From Verrucomicrobiaceae bacterium (GTDB lineage: Bacteria > Verrucomicrobiota > Verrucomicrobiia > Verrucomicrobiales > Verrucomicrobiaceae): DNA of 64,000 nt. A program made the position numbers and the translations under genes. The stretch covers positions 248,001 through 312,000 of the forward strand of contig JADJPW010000002.1 in the NCBI GenBank assembly GCA_016713035.1, in the 5' to 3' direction. This document shows, piece by piece, positions 1 to 7,483 of the stretch. Position 1 is the first letter of the stretch. The number at the start of each line of letters is the position of its first letter. The notes under the pieces are model-generated. The model worked only from the letters and a program-made list of their open reading frames with translations, was not told where the DNA came from and searched no databases.

Positions 1-31
1 GTACGCTGAAAGGTGAAAAGCTGACTTCATG

Positions 32-59
32 CAATCAAAGAGCAGGCGCGTTCGATTGA
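32..59 (+). promoter_or_regulatory. Putative ECF-type promoter of the SUMF1 array (P1)
   Basis: CAATCAAA (32-39), a 13-nt spacer and CGATTGA (53-59) match three other sites in the window (4631-4658, 9547-9574, 14655-14682). Those three have the same spacing and the box CGATTCA. It lies 57 nt upstream of the first SUMF1 lipoprotein. The conservation is visible; assignment to the ECF sigma factor encoded at 15530-16087 is inference. Confidence 0.6.
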
Positions 60-116
60 TGTATTGCCAAGCCAAAGGGCTTTTGGCAGACTCAAGCACG
101 ATTCACACTCCACCTC

Positions 117-878
117 ATGAAACAGCATCTCTTCACGCTCACCGTTGCTTTGACCGCCGCCTGCTTCTTATCCCAATGCACCATCCCAACCTCAGGTGGC
201 GGCGGTGCCCCGTCGGCCACGAAGGACGCACCCTTCGTGAACTCGCTGGGCATGAAGTTCGTGCCGGTGCCAGGGACGGATATATTGATGTGCACCACCG
301 AGACGACCGTGGCGCAGTATCAGGCGGCTGGACTGGGCTATCAGGCTCCGAAGTTTCCTCAAGGCAGCAACCACCCAGCAGTGAATGTGTCATGGAACGA
401 CGCGAAGACTTGGTGCGCTTGGTTGAGCAAGAGGGACGGACGGAAATACCGTCTGCCGACGGATGCGGAGTGGAGCGCAGCGGTGGGCGGCAGCACCTAC
501 CCCTGGGGCAACTCCTGGCCGCCGCCGAACAACGTTGGAAATTATGCTGGGCAGGAGCTGCGCGGCTCTACGCCGGCGGAGCAGGCGCTTTTGTTCAAAG
601 GCTACTCGCTGATCGGCGGGTTCAGTGACCGGCACAAATTCACTTCCACGGGGGGGGGCTACCCCGCGAATGGCTACGGCCTGCATGACCTGGGCGGCAA
701 TGCGTGGGAGTGGTGTGAAGATAGGCACCCTGATTTACAAGGTGAATACCGCGTGATGCGAGGTGGCTCTTGGTACAGTGTAGGTCAGATCAATCTGGCG
801 TGCTCGGGTCGCTTCGATGTCGGGTCTATTGGGAAATCTATTGGTGGATATGGCTTCCGGTGTGTTGTGGTGAAGTGA
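117..878 (+). CDS. SUMF1/FGE-fold lipoprotein, paralog 1
   Basis: This 253-residue protein has an N-terminal signal with a cysteine near residue 21 (LSQC, a relaxed lipobox), so it is probably anchored in the envelope. From about residue 45 it has the formylglycine-generating-enzyme (SUMF1) fold, with the signatures NSLGMKFVPVPGT, HPAVNVSWNDAK, YRLPTDAEWSAA, GLHDLGGNAWEWCED, RGGSW and GFRC. The cysteine pair that binds copper in true FGE is absent after RGGSW, so sulfatase activation is unlikely. A structural or ligand-binding role is more plausible. It is first of three tandem copies spaced about 22 nt apart, behind promoter P1. A run of nine G at 649-657 is conspicuous but in frame. Confidence 0.88.
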   Translation: MKQHLFTLTVALTAACFLSQCTIPTSGGGGAPSATKDAPFVNSLGMKFVPVPGTDILMCTTETTVAQYQAAGLGYQAPKFPQGSNHPAVNVSWNDAKTWCAWLSKRDGRKYRLPTDAEWSAAVGGSTYPWGNSWPPPNNVGNYAGQELRGSTPAEQALLFKGYSLIGGFSDRHKFTSTGGGYPANGYGLHDLGGNAWEWCEDRHPDLQGEYRVMRGGSWYSVGQINLACSGRFDVGSIGKSIGGYGFRCVVVK

Positions 879-900
879 AAGTGAACCCCAATTCTGAATC

Positions 901-1722
901 ATGAAACTATCCCTGATCCTTTGCTCAGTCTGCTCGGTTGGTGCGGTGCTTGTCGTATTGTCCTCCTGCACAGCTCCGTCTGCTGGTGGCAGCGGTAACA
1001 AAGCCCCTCTCGCCGCCGTTACGAAAGAACAGCCGTTTGTGAACTCGCTTGGCATGAAGTTTGTTCCGGTGCCTGGAACGAACATCTTGATGTGTACCAC
1101 CGAGACGACGGTGGCTCAGTATCAGGGGGCAGGACTGGGCTATCAGGCACAGACGTTCATTCAAGGCAGCAACCATCCGGCGGTTGGGATGAACTGGTAT
1201 GACGCAAAAGCCTGGTGTGCTTGGGTAAGCAAGAAAGAGGGGAGGAAGTACCGCCTGCCGACGGATGCAGAGTGGAGTGCGGCGGTTGGGAGCGGGACTT
1301 ATCCGTGGGGCAATCAGTGGCCGCCGCCCAACAACTGTGGGAACCTCGCTGGGCAGGAAATGCGAGGCCATACGCCTGCGGAGCGATCTCAGATTAACAA
1401 CGGGCTACTTGACCCCCTTGGTATTAAGTACCCCGGTGGAGCAAGTGCATTGCTCATCGGTGGGTTCATTGACCGGCACAAGTTCACTTCGCCCGTGGGC
1501 AGTTACCCAGCGAACCAACTGGGGCTCCATGATCTTACTGGGAATGTGCGCGAGTGGTGTGAGGATAAGCTACCATCCGTTTTGTCTTGGGACGCTCGGG
1601 GTGTGTCGCGGTGGCTCTTGTACTCGTCTATTCGCCACACACTCTTAACTTCCTACGGCTTAGGACCTGGGACTCGATATGGTGCCCGAGACTCCGGCTT
1701 TCGTTGTGTAGTCATGAAGTGA
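901..1722 (+). CDS. SUMF1/FGE-fold lipoprotein, paralog 2 (local compensated frameshift)
   Basis: This 273-residue paralog has a good lipobox (VVLSSC) and the same SUMF1 signatures as its neighbours, plus a longer insert around residues 165-185. The otherwise invariant RGGSW motif is missing in this frame, which reads ARGVSRWLLY, but the +1 frame over the same bases reads VCRGGSC. Removing one G from GGGG at 1598-1601 and adding one G near 1620 would restore RVCRGGSWYSS. Two compensating single-base errors or mutations are therefore likely. It lies 22 nt downstream of paralog 1 and probably in the same transcript. Confidence 0.85.
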   Translation: MKLSLILCSVCSVGAVLVVLSSCTAPSAGGSGNKAPLAAVTKEQPFVNSLGMKFVPVPGTNILMCTTETTVAQYQGAGLGYQAQTFIQGSNHPAVGMNWYDAKAWCAWVSKKEGRKYRLPTDAEWSAAVGSGTYPWGNQWPPPNNCGNLAGQEMRGHTPAERSQINNGLLDPLGIKYPGGASALLIGGFIDRHKFTSPVGSYPANQLGLHDLTGNVREWCEDKLPSVLSWDARGVSRWLLYSSIRHTLLTSYGLGPGTRYGARDSGFRCVVMK

Positions 1723-1743
1723 AAGTCAATTCCATTTCCGATC

Positions 1744-2511
1744 ATGAAATCACCCCTGATCATTTGCTCAGCCTGCTCTATTGGTACGTTGTTTGTGCTA
1801 TTTTCCTCCTGCGCTGCTCCGTCTGGTGGTGGCAATGGCAATAAAACCAATCTCTCCTCAGTCACCAAGGACGCGCCCTTCGTGAACTCGTTGGGCATGA
1901 AGTTCGTTCCTGTCCCCGGCACTAATATCTTGATGTATACCACTGAGACGACCGTGGCGCAGTGCCGGGCAGCAGGCCTCGGAAACCCTGCTCCTCAGTT
2001 TGCCCAGGGAGCGAATCATCCGGCGGTGAACATTAATTCCTACACTGCGGCGAAGTGGTGCAAGTGGCTTTCACAGGTGGAAGGGCGCAAGTATCGCCTG
2101 CCGACGGATCTGGAATGGAGTTCGGCTGTCGGCACCTCTGAATACCCTTGGGGCTCTGCATGGCCGCCGCCCAACAACTGTGGGAACTATGCCGGGCAGG
2201 AGATGCGTGGCTCCACGGCTGCGCAGCGTTCCCTGCTTTACCAAGGCATCAACATCGTCGGCGGCTTCAGTGACCGACACATCTTCACGGCTCCAGTGGG
2301 CAGTTATCCGGCGAACAGTCTGGGTCTTCACGATCTGGGAGGCAATGTCTGGGAGCTGTGCAGCAATCAGAGTGTTTACGGCCAAATCATACGCGGTGGC
2401 TCCTGGTTGAGTGCCAGCCGTGGAAATGTGGCTTCATCGCGAGTTTACAACAGTGACCCCGTCAATCACACCATCAATGACAATGGCTTCAGGGTGGTGG
2501 TGGAGCTGTAA
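1744..2511 (+). CDS. SUMF1/FGE-fold lipoprotein, paralog 3
   Basis: This 255-residue lipoprotein (lipobox LFSSC near residue 23) has an intact SUMF1 domain: NSLGMKFVPVPGT, YRLPTDLEWSSA, GLHDLGGNVWEL and RGGSW. It ends GFRVVVEL, so it lacks even the C-terminal Cys kept by the other paralogs, and has no FGE-type catalytic Cys pair. The 21-nt gap before it and its first codons closely resemble the gap and start of paralog 2, which points to tandem duplication. It is the last gene of the plus-strand array, before a REP pair. Confidence 0.87.
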   Translation: MKSPLIICSACSIGTLFVLFSSCAAPSGGGNGNKTNLSSVTKDAPFVNSLGMKFVPVPGTNILMYTTETTVAQCRAAGLGNPAPQFAQGANHPAVNINSYTAAKWCKWLSQVEGRKYRLPTDLEWSSAVGTSEYPWGSAWPPPNNCGNYAGQEMRGSTAAQRSLLYQGINIVGGFSDRHIFTAPVGSYPANSLGLHDLGGNVWELCSNQSVYGQIIRGGSWLSASRGNVASSRVYNSDPVNHTINDNGFRVVVEL

Positions 2512-2515
2512 TTGA

Positions 2516-2603
2516 TACGTTGTTCACGCTTCAGCGTGTTGCGGGCGTTGTCTGAACACGCTAAAGCGTGAACAACATCTCAATCTGCACGCTGAAGCGT
2601 GCA
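2516..2603. repeat. REP pair (BIME-like) upstream of the RAYT gene
   Basis: A TACGTTGTT arm and CACGCTTCAGCGTG hairpin are followed, in inverted orientation, by CACGCTAAAGCGTG and an AACAAC arm. A third hairpin, CACGCTGAAGCGTG, lies at 2588-2601. The same unit recurs in the first 15.3 kb and flanks the transposase gene on both sides. Confidence 0.85.
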
Positions 2604-2628
2604 GAAGGAATCTATTGAATCCACCCTC

Positions 2629-3225
2629 ATGTATCGCTGGAGAAAGTTGAACCAGGATGACCAGGCCACCCTGCTGGCGTGGCGGCAGCAACTGAACCGA
2701 CCCTGGCATAGCCCGCCGCATTTTGTCGAGGGACCGGGTCGGTTTCATCTGACGGCGGCTTGCTATGAGCATGCGGAGATCGTGGGTGCGAGCACGGAGC
2801 GGATGGGCACTTTCAGCGTGGACCTTCTGAGGACCTTGGATGAGGCCGGGGCTGAGACTCATGCGTGGTGTGTGCTGCCGAATCATTACCACCTGCTGGT
2901 GGATGTGCCGGATTTGAAGCAAGTCATGTCTGCGCTGGGTCAACTGCATGGGCGCTGCTCCTTTGCTTGGAATGGCGAGGACGGGCAGCGTGGGCGGAAG
3001 GTTTGGTGCGCTCCGGCAGACCGGGAGATCCGGGGCGATGCACATTTCTGGGCTACGCTGAATTACATCCATCACAATCCGGTGAAGCATGGTTGGGCGA
3101 AGGGCTGGCAGGACTGGCCCTACAGCAGTGCGAGCGACTATCTGGCTGCTGTGGGACGTGAGGAGGCCGTGCGGGTATGGAAGAGCTACCCGGTGCTGGA
3201 CTATGGAGCAGGCTGGGATGACTGA
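2629..3225 (+). CDS. REP-associated tyrosine transposase (RAYT)
   Basis: About 198 residues from the ATG at 2629; the frame extends a little upstream into REP sequence. It shows the Y1/HUH transposase features of the IS200-like RAYT family: GRFHLTAACY near the start, the metal-binding HYHLL motif within LPNHYHLLVDVP, and a likely catalytic tyrosine in ATLNYIHHNPVKHG. REP pairs lie on both sides (2516-2603 and 3249-3310). RAYTs are known to act on REP hairpins and are usually single-copy domesticated genes rather than self-mobile elements. It is the obvious candidate to have spread the REP units of this region. Confidence 0.92.
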   Translation: MYRWRKLNQDDQATLLAWRQQLNRPWHSPPHFVEGPGRFHLTAACYEHAEIVGASTERMGTFSVDLLRTLDEAGAETHAWCVLPNHYHLLVDVPDLKQVMSALGQLHGRCSFAWNGEDGQRGRKVWCAPADREIRGDAHFWATLNYIHHNPVKHGWAKGWQDWPYSSASDYLAAVGREEAVRVWKSYPVLDYGAGWDD

Positions 3226-3248
3226 CGGAGCTGGAACGTTGTTCATAT

Positions 3249-3310
3249 ACGTTGTTCACGCTTTAGCGTGTCCTAAAACTCTCGGAACACGCTAAAGCGT
3301 GAACAACGTA
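3249..3310. repeat. REP pair downstream of the RAYT gene
   Basis: TACGTTGTT-CACGCTTTAGCGTG and its inverted partner CACGCTAAAGCGTG-AACAACGTA are separated by about 16 nt. The last codons and stop of the minus-strand caspase gene (3273) lie inside this element. A further half arm, GTGAACAACG, occurs at 3320-3329. Confidence 0.88.
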
Positions 3311-4606
3311 CCCAAAACCGTGAACAACGCACGGCCTCAGGTATTCCTGAAGAAGTCGTCTGAGGGGCGGATGGCCGGGGGCGGGGTTTGGGCTTAGACG
3401 GGGCGCTTTGAGGCCGTGGAGCGGGCTTGGGCGGTGTCATTTGGCTTTGGCCGCTGAGGCCTAGGCTTTCCAGGGTGGCGGTGTCGAGCTTGCCGGTGAG
3501 GGGGCAGGCTGTGGGCCTGCTGGTAGGCCAGGATGGCCCGCTGCGTGCCGGGTCCTGACTCGCCATCCGCACTGCTGGTGTAGAGGCCTGCGGCTTTCAG
3601 CTTCTTCTGCACCTGCACCAGGATGCTGCTGCGGGAGTAGCGATTGTAGGCAGCATAGGGGCCGGAGAGGTAGAGGGCATCCAGATCAAAGTAGCCGCTG
3701 GCGGGCAGCGCTGGCGCGGTGGGCTGGGAGGGTGGCGGGGCGTCGCTGATCGTAGACTGGGGCATGGGAGCCGGAGCGGGAGGTGCCTGTACGACGACGG
3801 GCATGACGGGCGCAGGGGCGGGAGCAACAGCCGTGGCAAAGGTGAAGTTGCGGAAGGGCAGCGTGCTGCCGTTGTAGAAGATGCGGGGCTTCTGCCGGGA
3901 GTCGGTGCTGCGCAGCACACGCTCCTCGATGCGGCCAAAGACCTCAAAGGAATGCACGCCGGGCTGGGGCAATTCGTCCAGCAGCGCCTGGGTGAAAGGG
4001 CTGTGTGTCCGCGCCGCTCACGCGATCCAGCGCGGGTTTACCAGGGCTGGCGGCATAGACGACGAGCGTGGCCTCCTGCAAGGAGTCCTCCGCCAGAGTG
4101 GCCAGACCGCCACCGTAGGCGCGGGTTTCCAGCCAGGAGCGGCCTTCCAGGGGATTGTCCCGGCAGCAGTCCAGGATGACCATGCGGGCAGGCACAGCCA
4201 TGAGCTTGAGCTCCTCCAGCACGTCGGAGAGGCTCACGGCCTGGGTTTTGAGCTGGATCTCACGCTCCAGTTTGGCATCCACCGGCACCAGGTAGTTCCC
4301 GCCCTGGGCCTCGATGCCGTGCCCGGCGTAATAGACCAGCACGGCCCGTGCGCCGACGGACTGCTGCCTGAGTTTTTCCAGCGCATCCACCATCTGCTCC
4401 AGTCCGGCATTGCTGGCGGTGATGGTGTCAAAGCCCAGGCTCTTCAGCGTGGCGGCCACGGCGCTGGAATCATTCACGGCGGTCTTCAGCGGTCGCGCAT
4501 GACGGTAGGCGTCATTGCCTATGACGAGGGCCACTCGCTCGGCGGCGTGAAGATGCCCAGCGGAACAGACAGCAAATACGGAAAGGGCGGCGAGGAGGCT
4601 TTTCAT
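3273..4606 (-). CDS. Caspase-like (peptidase C14) protein with PG-binding-type C-terminus, frameshifted
   Basis: Reading begins at the ATG at 4606 with a signal peptide (MKSLLAALSVFAVCSAGHLH). The caspase domain follows: ALVIGNDAY, the histidine motif VYYAGHG and the cysteine motif VILDCCRDNP. Next come PRIFYNGSTLPFRNF, a Pro/Ala-rich linker and a PG_binding_1-like repeat. The frame is broken at about 4001-4010 (ACACAC tract) and at G5, 3500-3504; joining frames gives a protein parallel to the caspase at 13365-14625. The last residues are read from REP DNA. Promoter P2 lies 24 nt upstream. It may be a real pseudogene or carry sequence errors. The substrate is unknown; an exported protease role is inferred. 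Confidence 0.8.
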
Positions 4607-4630
4607 GGCAAGGGGAGGATAGTCAGGAGA

Positions 4631-4658
4631 TGAATCGACGGCCAGTGCTTTTTGATTG
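4631..4658 (-). promoter_or_regulatory. Putative ECF-type promoter of the caspase gene (P2)
   Basis: On the minus strand this reads CAATCAAA, 13 nt, CGATTCA, identical in both boxes and in spacing to P3 and P4. It lies 24 nt before the caspase start at 4606. A REP half arm (GTGAACAACGAAC) lies just upstream at 4671-4683. Confidence 0.65.
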
Positions 4659-4714
4659 CGGGGAAAGTACGTGAACAACGAACCCCAAGCCCAGCCAGCA
4701 CACGGCGCAGAACG

Positions 4715-5490
4715 TCATTGCTCCAACACACAACGGAAACCGTAATCGTAGGGGCGATGGCCAGCAGGGGAGAAGCCGTAGCGGAAGGAAGACGCAAGAT
4801 ACTCGCGCCCATCAACGTCCCAAGAACCGCCGCGCAACACGCGGGCGACAGACACAACAGGATGCTTGTCCTCGCACCATTCCCACACATTGCCTCCTAG
4901 GTCATGAACACCCAATCCGTTGGCCACATAACTGCCCACAGGCGCTGTGAATACATGCCCATCCCTAAACCCGCCAATCACGCCCAGCATCCCTCTCTCA
5001 TAACTAAGCGACTGAAAAAGGCGACTGACGCTGAACTGCTTTTGTGTTCCTGTCCCATGTAGTTACCGCAGTTGTTCGGCGGAGGCCACGAGTTGCCCCA
5101 GGGAAACGCGCTCGCTCCCACCGCCGCACTCCACTCCGCATCGCTCGGCAGACGGTATTTTCGTCCCTCCTTCTTGCTCAACCAGTCGCAATACGCCTTG
5201 GCATCATTCCAGGAGACATTCACCGCCGGATGATTCGATCCCTGAGGGAATGGTGGAGCCTGATAACCCATCCCCGCCGCCTGATACTGCGCCACCGTTG
5301 TCTCGGTGGTACACATCAAAATATTCGTCCCCGGCACGGGCACAAACTTCATGCCGAGAGAGTTCACGAACGGCTGCTCTTTCGTGGCGGAGGCGAGGGC
5401 GGCATTGTTTCCGCTGCTGCCACCACCGGATGGGGCGGCGCAGTGGCAGAGGAGTGTGAGGGTGGTGAGGGAGAAGAGGAGTGGTTTCAT
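4715..5490 (-). CDS. SUMF1/FGE-fold lipoprotein, paralog 4 (frameshifted)
   Basis: It begins MKPLLFSLTTLTLLCHCAAPS, a signal with a cysteine lipobox-like site. It continues with NSLGMKFVPVPGT, YRLPSDAEWSAA and PPPNNCGNYMGQ up to a frameshift at about 5040-5060. The rest is in another frame: SVSRLFQSLSYERGMLGVIGG, then GVHDLGGNVWEWCED, RVLRGGSW and YGFRCVLEQ. No FGE copper-binding Cys pair is visible. It shares its upstream region with paralog 5, including a REP and the block around 5534-5583, so the two arose by duplication. It is a lipoprotein of unknown role in the caspase/SUMF1 cluster. Confidence 0.82.
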
Positions 5491-5538
5491 GTTTCGGGTG
5501 AGGCGGAAGGAATTGGGAATTGGTGGCGGAGAAATTTT

Positions 5539-5551
5539 ATCATAAGATGAT
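5539..5551 (-). promoter_or_regulatory. Palindromic site shared by SUMF1 paralogs 4 and 5
   Basis: ATCAT-AAG-ATGAT is a 5-bp inverted repeat inside a roughly 45-nt block (5534-5583) that recurs almost unchanged at 6502-6550. Both copies lie just upstream of a SUMF1 gene, about 50 nt from its ATG. An operator or -10-proximal element is possible. Shared descent by duplication is the simpler explanation. Confidence 0.4.
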
Positions 5552-5574
5552 GGTGCTCGTCACGCTGTATGTGG

Positions 5575-5667
5575 GTACGTTGTTCATGCTTTAGCATGTC
5601 TGGCGGTGGCGGTGGCGTTTCCTGAGCACGCTGCTGCGAAGCCGCGAAGCGAACCGTGAACAACGAA
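5575..5667. repeat. Degenerate REP pair
   Basis: The left unit is GTACGTTGTT followed by the altered hairpin CATGCTTTAGCATG, where paired changes keep the stem. The right unit has decayed to GAGCACGCTGCTGCG with a later GTGAACAACGAAC arm. The compensated stem suggests selection on structure. Confidence 0.7.
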
Positions 5668-5699
5668 CCCCAAGCCCACCCAGCCCAGAGCGCAGTACT

Positions 5700-6456
5700 T
5701 TACCGCACCAATACACAACGGAAGCCATAGCTGAAGTTGCGGCCGATGGGTGTAGCACCAATGCGCTTCGAAGAAGCGAAGAAGTTCCGAAAGTCACCGA
5801 ACCAGGAGCCGCCGCGGAGTATGCGGGAGCTGGAGCTACCCGGAAGCTTTTCCTCACACCACTCCCACACGTTCCCGCCAAGATCATGCAAACCGTAAGT
5901 ATTGGCGGGGTAAGCGCCCACGGGAGCCGTGAATTTGTGCCGGTCACTGAAGCCTCCGATGAGATCGAAGCCTTTAAATAAAATAGCTCTCTCCGCAGGG
6001 GTGCATGATCGCATTTCTTGCCCAGGATAGTTTCCGCAGTTATTCGGCGGTGGCCAGGAATAGCCCCAGGGGTAGGTGCTGCTGCCCACGGCTGCACTCC
6101 ATTCCGCATCTGTGGGCAGACGGTATTTCCTGCCCTCCACCTTGCTCAGCCAAGCGCACCAAGCCTTGGCATCGTTCCAGGACACATTCACCGCCGGGTG
6201 ATCACCCCCTTGATTAAACTGCGGTGCCTCATAACCCAGACCCGCCGCCTGATACTGCGCTACCGTCGTTTCCGTCGTGCAGAAAAGGACGTTCGTCCCC
6301 GCCACCGGCACGAATTTCATGCCGAGGGAATTCACGAACGGCTGTTCTTTTGTTGCGGTGGTGAGAGCCTCCTTGTTGCCGCCACTGGTGCCGGATGGGG
6401 CGGCGCAGTGGCAGAGGAGCGTGATAGCGGTGAGGGGGGAGGAGGAGTGGTTTCAT
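5700..6456 (-). CDS. SUMF1/FGE-fold lipoprotein, paralog 5 (frameshifted near the start)
   Basis: The ATG at 6456 opens MKPLLL, after which the frame is lost at a run of six G/C (6434-6439). The other frame then reads LTAITLLCHCAAPSG followed by NSLGMKFVPVAGTN, and is open to 5700. The remainder is a complete SUMF1 domain: HPAVNVSWNDAK, YRLPTDAEWSAA, GLHDLGGNVWEWCEE, RILRGGSW and YGFRCVLVR. The C-terminus lacks the FGE cysteine pair. Without the join, the longest ATG-initiated frame begins only at 6335 and has no signal peptide. It is a close sister of paralog 4. Confidence 0.82.
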
Positions 6457-6506
6457 GGTTCTAATGCTGAAGCAGGAGCCTGGGCATTTTTGGGCGGCCA
6501 AGTTTT

Positions 6507-6519
6507 ATCATGAGATGAT
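6507..6519 (-). promoter_or_regulatory. Palindromic site upstream of SUMF1 paralog 5
   Basis: ATCAT-GAG-ATGAT is the second copy of the site at 5539-5551. It lies in the same conserved block (GTGCTCGTCACGCT follows on the plus strand) and runs straight into a REP. Its function is unknown. Confidence 0.4.
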
Positions 6520-6542
6520 CGTGCTCGTCACGCTCTATGTGG

Positions 6543-6632
6543 GTACGTTGTTCTCGCTTTAGCGTGTCTGGAGGTTGGTGCGGGGGTTCTTTGAGCACGC
6601 TAAAGCGTGAACAACGTACGATGAACAACGTA
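6543..6632. repeat. REP pair
   Basis: GTACGTTGTT-CTCGCTTTAGCGTG and its inverted partner CACGCTAAAGCGTG-AACAACGTAC are followed by an extra GAACAACGTAC arm. It lies between the OmpA-like gene and SUMF1 paralog 5. Confidence 0.85.
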
Positions 6633-6641
6633 CACAGACGA

Positions 6642-7293
6642 TCACTGCCGCAGGGAGATGACGACGCGGCGGTTTTCCTCGCGGTTGGCGTCGGAGGTGT
6701 TGGGGACGGCGGGTTTGGACTCGCCAAAGCCGAGGGGGGAGGAGCTGGGTGGCAGTGACGCCGCGTGTGCTGAGCATCTGAAGGATGGCGGCGGAGCGGC
6801 GCTCGGAGAGGGTGAGATTATGCCCGTCGGTGCCGAGATCGCAGGTGTGGCCTTCCAGCACGAAGGTCTTGCCCGTGGCGGTCTTGATGGCCTGGGCGAT
6901 CTGCTCCACCTGCTGGCGGGAGGTGTCATCGGCTAGCTCGGTGGAGTTGAGTTTGAAGAGAATGTTCTGGAAGGTGATGCTGCTGGCGGGATTCACCGTG
7001 ACGGTGATTTGGTTTTGCCCCTGACCATCTGGCACGACGCTGATCCCACGGTCGGCTCCGCTGGCGCGGAGGGTGCGGAGGTGCTCGTCACTGATGCGGG
7101 TGGTGCGCTTCTCACTGGCGGGGCCATTCAGGGGAGCGTGTCTCATCCCAGGCGCGGGTGAGTTCGGCGGCGGGGATGATCTTTTGCCTGCGGGGGCGGC
7201 GGGCATTTTGAACTCGCCGTCTTTGGCAAGGGCAGCCGTGGTGAGGAGGAGAAGGCACGCGAGAGCGTGCGAATGGAGGAGGTGCGTTTTCAT
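6642..7293 (-). CDS. OmpA-family periplasmic/outer-membrane protein (frameshifted)
   Basis: The chosen start is the ATG at 7293 (MKTHLLHSHALACLLLL, signal peptide). The in-frame ATG at 7314 lies in REP sequence. After a Pro-rich linker an OmpA/MotB-like domain follows: ITFQNILFKLNSTELAD, VLEGHTCDLGTDGHN and LSERRSAAILQML. The frame breaks at a run of six G/C (6734-6739). The second frame supplies the conserved end GFGESKPAVPNTSDANREENRRV and stops at 6642. OmpA domains bind peptidoglycan, so this would tie the cluster to the cell wall. It is one of several minus-strand envelope genes downstream of the ECF sigma gene. Confidence 0.83.
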
Positions 7294-7301
7294 AGGATTG
7301 A

Positions 7302-7481
7302 GTACGTTGTTCACGCTTGAGCGTGTTCTGGGGAGTGGGAGTCGGGGAATGAAGGAATGTGGAGTCTGGCTTCTTGGGGTTGGTTTTGTTGTTCAGGCTT
7401 TAGCATGTTCTGGGAGTCGGGGAGGCACGCTCAAGCGTGAACAACGTACCGAGAGACACGCTAAAGCGTGAACAACGTACG
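7302..7481. repeat. REP cluster (several units)
   Basis: Three units are present: GTACGTTGTT-CACGCTTGAGCGTG at about 7302-7325, an inverted pair at 7388-7449, and a further inverted unit ending GTGAACAACGTAC at 7481. The cluster ends 3 nt before the caspase stop codon. It fills the space between the caspase and OmpA-like genes. Confidence 0.85.
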
Positions 7482-7483
7482 GT

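Noticed and set aside
2629..3225. RAYT as an active insertion sequence
   Set aside because: Single copy, no terminal ends other than REP hairpins and no target duplication seen, which fits the domesticated RAYT class.
117..6456. SUMF1 proteins as sulfatase-activating enzymes for the sulfatases at 37-41 kb
   Set aside because: The catalytic cysteine pair is absent in all five, they are lipoproteins, and they lie 31 kb from the sulfatases.
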